From Cloeon dipterum (Eukaryota; Arthropoda; Insecta; Ephemeroptera; Baetidae), in NCBI RefSeq assembly GCF_949628265.1, contig NC_088788.1, forward strand, positions 29,498,335-29,562,334: a DNA stretch of 64,000 bases, written 5' to 3'. The notes under the pieces were generated by a model. The model was not told the origin of the DNA and ran no database searches. It saw only the letters and a program-made list of their open reading frames with translations. Numbering within the stretch: the first letter of the stretch is position 1; every line of letters begins with the position of its first letter. Shown here in pieces: positions 42,464-55,000 of the stretch. Both the position numbers and the translations under genes were made by a program.

Positions 42464-44297
42464 TTTGGTTTGGGTCTTGTTCCACTTAAATATTGGTTCA
42501 GCATCTGGGAAAATGTCAAAATGTTTATTTGATAATTTTCATATTTCTGATTGCTTTGATGGCATGACACTTACTTGAGCTTATATGACACAAACGATGC
42601 ACGAGAATCGACAATAATTTTTCATTTTAGTGGAAGAATTACTCACAAATTCGAGCCAATTTTGTGAGTGATTGGACTTTAAATGCAGCAAAATGATGCT
42701 CTCATAACACACAAACAAAAACAACACAAAGAGCGCAAGCGCATCTGGCGAGTGTGCTGTCACCTGGCTGTCACCAGCAGCGAGCAGCGCCCCTAGTGGC
42801 TATTCTGCGTTAGCCCAAAAAGTTATTTTTGCGCGGCAGTGGCGACACTGGCGACGCAAAACGCAAGAGCGGCAGAGCGCTTTTCTCGCTTTTCTAAGCT
42901 AGTGAGTAATAATTATCAAGTCGTTCTTCGAGCTCTTTAGAAAAGATGATCCAAACAAATCTCTCAATTTAAGGAAATTTACATATACACGCTGTTCAAT
43001 ATAAAATAGTTTACTTCTACAAACTTTTGTAGTCAAAAACCTTTAATTGGTAAATTAAACTTTAAAATTGCTGCACTTCCATACATTAGACTAATAATTT
43101 GAATTATTTTCAAATATTATCAAACATAATTACATAATATATATATAATATATATAATTCAACAAAAATATTAATGTACTTTAAATATTGAACTTGTGAG
43201 GGACAAATATATAATACATAATGAATTTAAGAAAGAGGGTTAAAGTGATTGCAAGATAATTTACAAAAATTGCAATTATGCCGCACCCCATATAAATAAT
43301 ACATAATATAATAACCAATAATAAATTGAATTATTACCAACAAATAATTTTATTATGTCCGTAATAGGTATGCTACAAATAACCATTTACAACATACATA
43401 ACAGTAAACAATAGAAGTGTACATATCTATAATTGATGGAAAAACTGTATGAATACTGGTAGGATTCATCAATCCAAAGTAACAATCTTGAACACACATG
43501 CATTCATATTTACAAAACTGGGTAATGGACAAATTAGATAGTTTAAAAATAGGACACAAATAATTGAAGCCTACTTTTAAGCATACATGAGAGAGCCCGC
43601 TTAAAACCAGAATAAAAATTTTGTTCTTTAAACTTTGTTAACATTTTGTACTAGCCCTTACTCATGGGCAAACTGGAAAAATGCAAAATTAATATAGATG
43701 AGCCAATTGAAGAAGGAATATATCCCAAGTTTGCAACTGCGTGTAGCATACTTACAAAGCGCATTGCACAGCGAGTATAAATGACTTATTATGATCCCTT
43801 CAAGGTGAATTAACAAAAGTTTGTAATTTGATTGAAGTAAACCAATCATTTCACAGTCAGTTGCAACAGTATCTGTTATTCAACATTGAATAATCTCTCA
43901 ATTTCTGGACCGTCGAAACTCCAAATTCCTGTTCATTGCTGGAAGTAGTCTACTTTGATCAGTACATGAACTGAATATTTCCCATGAAAGATCAGTTGTG
44001 TTGAATGTGTCAGTTTAGCTCAAACGACAATACAACTCTCAGTCAGTCTCTTTACTTGTATTGTCACAAATACAAACCACTCACTGAATTGAATTGAAAG
44101 AAGGTAACACATTGGTGGTCTAAAATGTAATACGTAAGTTAATTTGCATTACTTTTATTGCGAATTCTCTTCTTCTGGTCCAAAAACCGAGGCTGTCAAT
44201 TATTCTAATAGTTTATGCGCTAAACACCAAGTTAGAATGTGTGCTTTAAAAAAGTGGTAACGTCACAACATGTCCGCAACTCTTCTCTCACGGAAGA
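42464..44297 (-). other. Interval: ZDHHC 3' UTR and promoter of the ZU5/death-domain gene
   Basis: Bases 42760-42900 are GC-richer with several CG dinucleotides and are the probable promoter of the ZU5 gene. Bases 42960-44297 are AT-rich, including an (AT)n-like stretch at 43137-43158, and are the probable 3' UTR or flank of the palmitoyltransferase. No other coding sequence is seen. Confidence 0.5.
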
Positions 44298-47200
44298 TCA
44301 CACCGCGCTTAATCTAATAAGGCCAGCTTGACTGCTGTTTCCTATAGACGACGCCTCTTCTAAAGAATCCAAGTCCAGCGCGGACTCAATCATGGTAGTG
44401 TCCTGCAGGAGGCGCAGCCTGCTCGCACTCAAAACAGTTGTCTCTGGGGTGCCACTCGACATATCATGTACACTGTACGCGGCAGACATCTCGTACCTGA
44501 CAGGCGTTGGCGTGTTCACAGGAGCCATCAGAGTAGGCGCGATGGTTGCCACGGCTACTGTTCCCGGCTCAGTGTAGGTTACTACTGTCGACAGGGCTGT
44601 CACATCACCTGCAAATCAAAGGTCGGTGTAGCAAAACGTGATTAGAAGGACGAGTCAGAGTGCACAAAATGTTCCCAAAGCTGTGGGACAAATTGGTTGT
44701 AAGAAGCTTTAAGCTGAAAGTCCAAATATTGCATGCGGAATTCCTTGTTGGGCCAAAAAACTAACTGAAGCAGTTGGTTGATTATTGGTAACGGTCACTT
44801 ATTTTCAGAATTTAAAGCAATGATGTGTATTAATTTTTCAGTTATTTGCCATGCATTAATTCTGAAGAAAAAAAGAGTAACAACCAAAGTGCAAAGAGCA
44901 ACAGTTATGAAACAAAAAATATAAACAGCAGCTTTGCTCGCTAAAACTAAATCATACCTTCAATTAGGTGAGATTTTAAATCACTTACCTAATGGGCACA
45001 TAAATTAACACAAAAATGGATTTAATTTTGCGGAATGAAAATTAACATTTCAGACAATTATCTCCTCAATTATATCTATTTGCTCAGAAAGATTTAAGTT
45101 TTCACATCGCCATCGAAGTGTTTATGCTTCTGTACAAAAGAAATTAAAATATGACAAACTGTCATAATGCATAGCAAACAGTTATGCTCCTGTGTTTTTG
45201 TTAAGAATCATCCTAAATAATGACAGTAATAGCTTCACAAAACTTCCCCTAATGGACATTTACTGACACACTTTCCTTGCCTGATGCACATGAACACTAT
45301 TTTAGACCAGAGTTCTTGTTACCAAAGCAAGAAACAACATGATGGACCATAAATATAATCAATTTTGAGAACGCAGGATGAAATCTTACAAAATTGATGT
45401 TAATTTCTTGGAAGCAATCCCCAACAAAGAGTTGTTAATAATTCACAGCCAAAGGAGGGACTAATGTGTCCACTTTCACAACACACCACATAAAAGTAGC
45501 ACTAAGATAGCTAAATCAGCAGCATTAGAGTGGTTAGTCAACCAGATTTTTACAGATAACACTGGTACATGATTCAGTTGAAACCGACAAAAATTCTTGG
45601 TCTCCAAGCACAGACACGTTGGTCATTTTGAGTTACCTTAAAAAGCCATCTGCTTAGTAAAATATCTGTTCATTACAAAAGTATCTCTGGAATAAAAATT
45701 CATTGTTAGTGCTATTAGCCAGCAGCTTAATTTTAAGAGATTAAAAACCAGAACAGCTGCAAGTTAAAGAGATTGCGAAATACGTCAAACCACCAATGTA
45801 CACTGCCTAAGTCAGGTGTCATCGTTAATCGGGCCTATAGCTGCCGAGTACGTGACGCACGGCCAGGGTCAGACTGGACTCTGGCGCATTTCAATCGAGT
45901 TGCACGGCGCGATTGGGGGGTTCTGGTAAGAGAATGGGGTGTCTTGGTACGCACCATTAATGGAATGTATCGAGGGCGATGTCATGCTCTGCTGCACCAA
46001 ATTGTGTGTAGAGCCACCTACTTCACTCGGACCACTTCCCATGCTGGCAGACTGGCTAATGCCATTCTGAAATACAAAGGTATTTATGTTTAGTAATAGA
46101 ATTTTAGATTCGTAGTCGGATTTATACAGCTATAATAGCTGATCTCAGACATGTGATTTAAATTATTTTTGGGGCGATTTGATATTACAATTAATGAATA
46201 TTCAGCTTACCATTGTTATATACTTTTTTCAGCATTCTTTTACTTGACACTATAAAACCTAAAGTTTTTCAAACCCTCTTAATAATTAAAAAGAAAGAAA
46301 GGCTAGCATAAATAATAATAGGATCAAAATTATTTGCAAGTGCAAATATATTTAATAATTGACTTGAGGGGAAGTCAAGTTTACTCAGCATATTATTGAT
46401 TGAGATTCAAAACTAGATCTATTGTGAATCATCAGGGTGACTTTATGTTCATATTTCACATTATTGCATTTTAGTTAGCTTATTTTTCCATATATTTAGA
46501 ATTAGCTTTATATGACAAAACATGGAACAAAAGTAAAACTTAGCAGTACTTTTAAAAAGGATTTGTTTTCTTTTGGCAAGATAATCAATAACTTACCGTT
46601 GGCTGCGATATTCTCACAGTCCCATATGATCTGTTGGCGATGATCACATCATCTGCATTGTGAGCGATACTTGCAGAGTATTCAGGTGATACTTCGCCTC
46701 TCCTATCTGATTCAGGTTGTCAGCTTTCAAATAGCAAAAATAAATCTGAGCCAATTACCTATCAGGCTTGGAGGAACTGGTCCACACAGGACAAACACGC
46801 AGTTGGTGCAATAATTACCTTGGCTATAAGGGTTAAAGCTCTCTTGGCCTCGTCTTTTGCTGAATGAGCCTTTTATCTGCAAATTATGCATCATCAGCAT
46901 TGCGGACACACAAGTAGAGAAATCTTACATCTTCGTTAGTTGTTTGATTTGTGGACGTGAGGTAAGTGTGGAATCCAGCCAGGCCAAGCACACTCCACAC
47001 ACTAAAGAAACAAATGACAGCCGAAATAATACTTCCTGGTGATTCCTTGATTGCATCTAAAAATTGCTTTTTATCCCTTGTCACTGCAAAAAAAGAGTTA
47101 GAGTCTCGTTCAATTGATTATTGGTATACTTACGTAAAACTAAATGTGTAATAGAGCAAGAAAATATGAAGACACACAGACATGCCAATGAGACGATGAA

Positions 47201-47879
47201 CAGGTAAAAGTAGCGATAGTTTCTTTTGCCCACACAGTTCCCGACCCATGGGCAATGGTGGTCGAATCGCTCTGCAAATAATAGAGTTCATGTATATACC
47301 AATTGTTTTGAAAAATACATATGGAAAACAAAAACTCACCAACACAATTGTCACAAACGCTACAATGCGAAGCTCTTGGTGGGCGGAAAATTTTGCAGGT
47401 GAAGCAATACTTTAATTTCACAGTCTGGCCCTTGATTTGTATCTCTTTGGTGCGAGGAGGAGGACGATAAGTTGGAGAATTAGCATTGTTGGGAACTTCT
47501 GGAAAATTGAACTAGATTAGATGCAAAATTTGATAAAATTAATGCAAAGTCTTTTTCTAGTGATATCAAGAGTTAAAAATTTATATAAGTGAAAAATAGC
47601 TTTGGAAGTTTGAGATGTACTAAATTTTAGCCACCCTCACCTGTGGAAAAATAAGATAAATAGAAAGCCAATATTTGGCACAGGTAAGGTTTAAAAATTG
47701 TCCAATAATTATCATTTTTACAAGCAACAAATACTTACACCTTTAGTTCACTGTTAGTGTTTGGTGTTTCAGTGTTTTTATTACAACCACAAGGGAATAG
47801 AAAATTTTCAAACAATTCATTATTATTGTTTTGCGGTCTGAGATGACTTTTTTAATTGGTTTTCCAGCATTCTGCATGT

Positions 47880-47928
<49 letters not shown>

Positions 47929-49032
47929 GTTATGCATTTCAATCAAATTAATGATAACGTACTTTCAATATTATAAAACTCCTGGCAAGAATCAATAAAG
48001 ACAGCAATTTTATTGCGACTTTGTTCAAGCATGAAACCAGAATTTAACACTGAATTAAATAGATTAGAGTGATATTATTGAATTTTTTTATCTTATATTT
48101 TATGTTGAATATTATTAGTGATTTCACAATGTTATGAAAAGGAAATTGCTATTAATTTCGAGTAAATAATTTTTGTCGTATACCAATGCTCCTCTCTATG
48201 TCTAAAGCCTCATCACGCGTGGCCCGTGGAATAATTCCAGGATCGCTGAAACTGGTCCTCAGAAGCGCGGAGACGACAAAAATGAAGAGGAGTCCACCAA
48301 ATGCTGGGATAGCGGGTGTGTAATTCGTTGCCAAAAAGGGGCAGCTGGAATGTCATACGTAGTTTAATTATTTCATTAATTTTGTATCATAATGTTAACT
48401 TTCCACAAAAGACTTAAAAGTACTTCATTCCAATAATGTTTTTAATAAATGACCAGAATATTATAAAAAGTAACAATAAATATATGATTGTTATTGTTAT
48501 TTATTAAATAATCCCATTAAACCTTGAGTAGCCTTAATTTATTATAATTGTATATATATGTATCTATTCTTTGATAGTCATAATGAGAGTCAAATACATA
48601 AATGACCTAGTGTCTGAGGTATCATAAACACAAGATCTTTGGCATTTTTTCGCAAACAGAGATCAGGTGTCACTGTTGGGCGGAACCCTCAGGTGACTTA
48701 ACATTGAAGATTTACGCGACCACCTATTACATATTAACAAAATGCCCTTACACCCCAAATGGAACTAAAACGGTAAAATGATATAGGAGCGCACAACTTC
48801 CTGAGCCCGAAAAAGGAAATCCATTTCAACACCGGAAGGGTGACCCTGGGTGGGCCCCAGACACCAGAAGGTTGACTCACTCGAACACGAAACAGAGGGT
48901 GCTGGTTCCGACGATCAGGCCAAGGGTGACGTAGAAGACACCAGTGTGAGGGGCCATCATGATTCGGCCGTCGCAGCAAAACTTGTTGCGGCCTTGGAAC
49001 ACTTCCCATTTCCGAGAGACCCTTGGGGCCAT
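44298..49032 (-). CDS. app: DHHC palmitoyltransferase, ZDHHC9/14/18 type (approximated-like)
   Basis: The nine coding exons are 49032-48881, 48344-48184, 47498-47340, 47271-47134, 47083-46929, 46876-46759, 46706-46597, 46066-45955 and 44608-44298, in phase, for about 471 residues. The start [22 protein letters not shown] is typical of this subfamily. Four membrane helices flank a Cys-rich domain ([16 protein letters not shown]...CDNC) with catalytic DHHC ([13 protein letters not shown]). QTTNED fits the TTxE motif, and NPYSQGN with LCGPVPPS follows. The enzyme transfers palmitate to cysteines of target proteins at the Golgi/plasma membrane; Drosophila app acts on Fat/Dachs signalling and growth. 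The Ser/Thr-rich tail ends GLIRLSAV, a class I PDZ ligand pattern. Reading through the exon 8 donor gives another tail ending MRQSPV. Intron 2 contains a long (CT)n run. Confidence 0.92.
47883..47926. repeat. (CT)n microsatellite
   Basis: About 22 uninterrupted CT dinucleotides in intron 2 of the palmitoyltransferase gene ((GA)n in the transcript). Confidence 0.95.
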
Positions 49033-49538
49033 CGCTAGATTTTCTCAGGCAGTAGACATGGACCGGACGAGCACAGAATCTGCAATCGATCACTCGAGCG
49101 GCGTTCGGGCCGATTTCTTGCGCACGAAACAGCACCACGACATGCTCTCCGTGCAGTTTATCGCCCGCCAGATAACCATCTTGATAATCTAGGCTGTCAT
49201 TTCGCAAATTTTCACTCTTTGTTTACGAAATAAATGAACGTCTCTTCCTCGTCTTCTGGAATGGAATGCAACAATCGAGTCGTCGCCTCACTCGCCTTTA
49301 CCCACTCACCACACCACTCACTTGCGCCACCTTGCAAAAGAAAGGACACTATCAGCAGTGCTACGGACTGCGGAGTCCCCGCCTCCTCTATTGACACCTT
49401 GAATTGGTGAAAGCCGCGAAATTTGAACTTTTGTTTACAAACGCATGTGCTTTGGACTGGCTTAGACTAGCCCAGACTAGCCTAGCCAAATCAATTCAAT
49501 CCTCAAGTCCACCACTGGAGTTCAATTAAAAGAGCTCA
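49033..49538. promoter_or_regulatory. Shared divergent promoter region (ZDHHC - / TMEM242 +)
   Basis: The two start codons are 506 bp apart and point away from each other. The region contains several CG dinucleotides (49060-49130) and the tandem string 'cttagactagcccagacta' near 49460. 5' UTRs of both genes must lie here. No clear TATA box is seen. Confidence 0.6.
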
Positions 49539-50525
49539 ATGAGTTTAAATGTGGAAAATAGGGCTGACAAGATTACGGAGTCAAAGGTTAAGGAAGAGGA
49601 TGATAACTTTAGACTTAAGGGTACGTATTACATCCATTATACATACCTATTAATATACGTATTAAACTTTTCACCCTGCACCCTGCAATACTGTATGTAT
49701 GTAGATGCCACTTCAAAATATATTTATTTTGCTATTTTTGTCATACAAATTTACAACTTAATGTATTGCATAAAAACACAAGCTTTTAAGATGTCAAGCG
49801 CAATCATACACACCGCAGGACCCCCGGGCCCCTAAACATAGGCTCCCAACCCTCTGAACTTTTCATAATGATACTCTCTACCTAATGGTCGAAACGAATT
49901 ACACTCATATTTTAATTCTTTTGCTTATATGTAGCTGGAATTTTCCTTGGGAGCGTTTGCGGCATGTCGGCTTTAGTTGGATTCAGCTCTACTCTAGCAG
50001 CTGCTAAAAAGAGAGACCCGGACTTCTTTGACAAAGGTCTTACCAGTCAAACAGTTGGCAAAAGAGTTGTCCATGAAGCTGGACCAGCTCTCGCTATGAG
50101 GGCGCTTGGCTGGGGAACTTTCTACGCTGTCACAGGCTGTGGAATCCTATTTTATGGCATTTGGAAGATGCTGGGAGTCAAAGACGTAAGTACCAATAAT
50201 TATTTGCCATCTTTATTTGTGTTTGGGGATTTTTACATTAAAAAGCTTTAACTGTGGGGTTGATTGTGAGTACAATTATAGGTAATAATGCCTGGTGTGT
50301 TATTCCGCTCTCTATGTTTGAATGTTTATATATGTATATTTATAGTAGATTAAGATAAATTTGATGAGTCGATTTAAATTATTTTAGCTTCACGAGTTCC
50401 GAATGAAAATGGGACACATGCTTCCACGGATACCAAAAAATGACCCACCACAGGGGAGGACTGAATTTGAGAACTTGACAGACTTACTGAAATATGTAAG
50501 TGAAGAAGGAAGCAAGAAATCATAA
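49539..50525 (+). CDS. TMEM242: TMEM242 homologue (mitochondrial membrane protein for ATP synthase assembly)
   Basis: Exons are 49539-49620, 49935-50185 and 50388-50525, giving 156 residues. The central exon is the recognisable part: AGIFLGSVCGMSALVGFSST forms one hydrophobic helix, the charged loop KKRDPDFFDKG follows, then RALGWGTFYAVTGCGILFYG forms the second. The last exon encodes a matrix-like tail (MKMGHMLPRIPKNDPPQGR). Human TMEM242 is a mitochondrial inner-membrane protein that helps TMEM70 insert subunit c during ATP synthase assembly; the same role is inferred. It is divergent from the palmitoyltransferase gene. Its 3' end faces the 3' end of the CaaX-box gene at 50735, so the transcripts may overlap antisense. 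Confidence 0.9.
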
Positions 50526-50734
50526 GTCTGTTAAGCGCTCAGCATCAGCATCTCACGGACATGAAGTGTATTCATAGAGATTTGAATAGTGCTGTGATAG
50601 TTTTTTATTTGCCATGATGATTAAGTGAACATGGAAATGTTTAGCTGAATGTTACATAAATATTTACAAAACATATAGAGATCGTTTATAAAATTTCCCG
50701 CTGGAATGAATCTCCTCGTCTAGGGAAAACTTGT

Positions 50735-52009
50735 TTACAAAATTGTGCAAGTCTTAGACTGTAAATGAGAAACAAAGTTAATTTTAAACCCTGTAATATC
50801 CCATTTTATATAATCTTTACCTTTTTCACTGCTGAAAAAATGTTCCCCGTGCTACTGGAGATTGCCTTTGCCTGATCTAAAACGAAATAATTTTACTTTC
50901 TGCTCCAATCCATAAAAGTAAAAGACAACATACCACTCAGCATGCCTTCTTCTTCTGGCATTTTTTCATTCAAATGCAGCAGTGACTTAACTTTCCTTAT
51001 ATTGCCACCAATGAATTCCGTAATTTTCCCTCCAATTGCTTGGATAGTGTTCTTGGCTCCAGTTTGCACCTCTTCAACAACTCCTTCCGCCTTGCCAATG
51101 ATTTCCTTGACCAATGTTTCCTCTACCGGCTCCTCAGGTTGGTCCAACTCTTCAGGCTGAAGAGACAAAATTAATTTCCAATGGTGTTCATTAGCAGATC
51201 TGTTACCTCCTCAGGCTGCGGCATGCTTTCCATTTCTGGAGCCTCCTCGGGTTCTTGTGGGACCACTTCTTCGCTTACAGCTGCTGGCTCTTCAGGTTCT
51301 TCTAATGGCATTGCAGCCATATCTGCTGCAGCTTCTGCTGAGTCCTGTGGATCATTCGGAATCATTCCCGGCAAGGTTTCCTCCTCAGTTTGTACTGGGT
51401 CATTGATGTCATTTTCAGACAGTATCTCCTTCACCTCCTGATGATTAAAATCGGTTAAACAAATTGAATATATTTGCAATTTTAATTAAGAATACAACCT
51501 AAAAATACTGAAAAGAGCTATGTATAAATTAACTAGAAGTTCGTGACGTTAATCTCAAATTGGTAGGCAAGGAAATGATTTGAAATATTTTATGAGGAAC
51601 CAGAAAGTCTAAATTAAGTTTGACATACTCTATATTTTCATCTTAAAAAATTATCATCGAGGTTACAGATAACCGGTAGTGATAATTGCAAAGAACGGCC
51701 TCTTTTCCCCCTTTCTGTGGAGCAGAAAATAAGGGCGTGTACTTTCATGTGCTCTTTAGATTTCCCTCTTGAAAGAGGTCAGAGGTTGCTCAGATTTTTA
51801 TCATCACGTGTTGGACGAAAGATTGCGTGATTCTCGCACTATGGCCTCTTACCTCGGTGGTTTGCGCGGAGGGGGTAGGCGACGGGGCAGTGCTGTCGGC
51901 CAGCGGACTGTCAGAATCGCCTGGAGTTGCCGTTTCCAGCTCCAGTTCGTCGTCTTGCAGGACCATTCCTGCTTCAGATGGCAGAGGTAATTTGAATATG
52001 CTGGCTGAC
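50735..52009 (-). CDS. Acidic Pro/Glu-rich protein with C-terminal CaaX box (N-terminus not found)
   Basis: The exons I can join are 52009-51853, 51437-51207, 51156-50934, 50876-50821 and 50758-50735, about 230 residues; the first exon, with the start codon, lies further upstream and was not identified. The order is an acidic Ser/Thr region (GMVLQDDELELETATPGDSD), a Glu/Pro-rich middle with repeated PEE/EEP motifs, then an amphipathic helical stretch (LVKEIIGKAEGVVEEVQ, then NTIQAIGGKITEFIGG) and the tail KKSKTCTIL. CTIL fits a CaaX box, with Leu at the end favouring geranylgeranylation, preceded by lysines, so membrane anchoring is likely. The helical part faintly recalls synuclein or perilipin repeats. 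I do not recognise the family. Confidence 0.7.
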
Positions 52010-55000
52010 CTGGAAACAAAGTCATCAGTTTAGATCACAATGATACGTTTCTTCAAGAGCACGTAGTTGACGTAGTTGCATGTTAATCTTCAATTTCTCC
52101 TGACTTGAAATTTGTATCTGATATTTCTCGAGATTTTTAGTTTTTTTATATCAAACCCTAATTTTTGGTGTCATTTAGTTGATAATTATTTTTATTGATT
52201 TAACAATCACAGAAATAAAGAATGAATCTATGCCTAATCATAAATTAATGTTAAAAAATAAATTGATAATAATTTAAAGTTAGAGGTGGAACTTTTCTCT
52301 TTGCCTTTAGATCAGGAATTTAAAATTGAAATGAATCGTGCTAGGAGTCAAATGAGATAACTAAATATGTAGCAATGATTTGCGTTAAACTGTCGGCTAA
52401 TACCAAGCCTTATTAGCAAATTTGGTACTGAAAATACTCACCATAATCCTTTCTCTCGCCACATTTGTCTCTTACACAATTTATTAAAAATTATAATTCT
52501 GACCAATTAAGGGAGTAGAAAATGTCCACCTCCAACAAAAGGAATTCTTAAATGGTCCATAGTTATTATTCCATAAAATTCCGCGTGAACGTTTAAAATT
52601 GTAATATTATAGTTTGAATCTGTCACAATCTTGCTATCTAACTATTAATGTAGAGCAACTTGAGTTGGAAGCAATAATGCCCTACTTTTATCTTCCTAGA
52701 ACGCAACACAAAATTTTATGTCGAAAGCAAGAAAGCAACAGCCTGATTTCAAGCATTAAAGAAATGACGTTCTAGCGTCGTAGCGGCTTAAGTTATGCAA
52801 CCGGTGTGACACGCGCATGAAACCGGTTGCATACATTAAAAAATGCAGGCGCGGATCAAAGTATAACCCACCTCCACATATAGTCCACATGGAAAATTGA
52901 ATAATGAAGCGTGAGGTTAATTAAATCGTCCCGAAAGTATTTTTAGCTGCGATATCAACAATGGTGAGTCGACGGCACACTCCAAGTTTAGCAAACACCC
53001 GATAAATCTTCCGGTCAGTTCTGTGTTAGTGTGCGTCATCATCTGCGTATATGGCCCCTGTACGATCCAGGAGGAATAGTAAGTTGCGTGACTTAAGCAG
53101 CGAAACGAAAAATAGAACGGGAGAGCGTCTGTCATAATCTGAATTCGCCGTTACATTGTTCCTGCTTCCGCTTGCAAAGAGGAATGGCCGTAGATCGCGC
53201 TGATAGCATTTTAAGCCTGACACGTGAGAAGTGGGTATTTCCCACTATTTGCAACAAATATACAGAAAGAAACGAAAGAATATCAAATAAGATTTATTTA
53301 TTATGTTAGTATGGATGGTTAATTGTTCATTTCAGGTTAAGTTAGTTGAATTTGCTTCGTTAATAATACCACACCTCAATAGAGTCCTTTAACTGATTTA
53401 ATATGGGGAAACAAACGTGGATCTGCGCAGGGCGAAGGCTTGTTTGTTTGCTGATCTGCATGACTCGTACAAGGACTCTACCCCTTAATCAGTCTAATCG
53501 CTGAAAAAATTTATTTTTAACTAAATATTAGAAACCATTTTGGTTTGGCCCTCTGACGTGATAGCAAATTGTGAACATGGTTGTGAATATTTCAAGCGGA
53601 ATTTATTTTCACGATAAATTACTCAGGAAAGCTGGCGGAAGGCATCTCCCGTTGAGAACCAATATAAATAAATAATAAAGAAGGCGTCACAAGCCTTGCT
53701 TTACACAAAGCTCAAATATAACAAAGATCGCTCTTTGAATTCCTCCATTCTTAGCAGCTTGTGAATAGGTTGTGGTGATCGATTTTCATGTTCAGTGTGA
53801 TAATTAGCCTAAGACAGGAATGGCCGCATAGTAATAATCATTGCGTTTTTTCATTATTATTTTGAGATTTAATCTCGTCACTACTTTTACTTTTGACCAA
53901 TCAAGAAGTTTATATTTTGGTGGTTGTTAGGTGATATCTGAGATCAACGTTGGAAAAAGGGATTTTCTGTAAAAAAAAGGTCACGCAGGGCTATACAATA
54001 GTGATAATATCATGTGGCTTTGACCCTAACCTTAAGCGGTGTTCTCTTATCTACAGCTTAAAATCGCGATTTTAGATTTGGATTATTGGCAATTCTCTAA
54101 TAATGTAAAATATTTTGTTCGCAAATACAATATTTTCATTGTGTTTTTTTGAACCCGTAAATTGCAAACACATCTTAATCAATACAAATTTTTATTTTAA
54201 ATCCAATTTTTACAGATCCATTTAACGAATAACATTTTCTCAACAACTTTTTTCAATTATTTATTTTGAAAGAAATTATATACATGAAGAATATTGAACC
54301 CTCTTTCTCAGCGTGTAATCGTTTTGACTCCGCCAACTAATTAGCGATAATTCAGTTTGTTCAGAGCATTTCTAAAAATTTCTTGTCAAATAAATCTGAA
54401 TACTTTGATCTTCCGAATCACTTTCACTCGCTGGATTCTTTTAGAAATAGCAATTTCATTTTTTTCTTACCAGGCGTGAGGCGAAACGTAAACTCCCGGT
54501 CCAACAAATCCAATATGTGCAAACAAACACACGCTACGCGCTTTTCCCCAAACTGACGTGAACTGCGCGTCGATCAGCAGCAGGTGCCTATGGCCGCTAG
54601 CCCTGATGCAGACTGACTGAGGGTGGTGCGTGCTGTCCACCAAGGGGTTGGTGCACCCTCTCTTATCGACCACTGGTTCGCACGCCCCTGCTGCTCATTA
54701 CGCTATACGCAAACATAAGAAAGAAAAGCAAGACGAACTGACCATTAGCTGAACGCGCATGCTTTCCCACCACAATTGCTTCTGGAAATTGCCCTTGGTC
54801 GTTCACGGTGGTGCTTTTGTTGCTTTCGGCAAATAGGAGAGGGCAAAGGTTGCAGCCAATGACCAGCGCGGTCAAGAAGTTGCGTCATTACTCAGAATCA
54901 AGAGCTGTCGCGACAGCGAGCAAAAAAGTGGTAATCTTGCACTTTCGTCACGCGAACAAGGCTTTTTGCAGGCACAGTGGGCTGCAGAGGTATCATTAAA

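Noticed and set aside
42785-42800. CTCF-like string (CCACTAGGGGCGC on the - strand) near the ZU5 gene promoter
   Set aside because: It is one base short of the consensus and a single occurrence; not enough to call.
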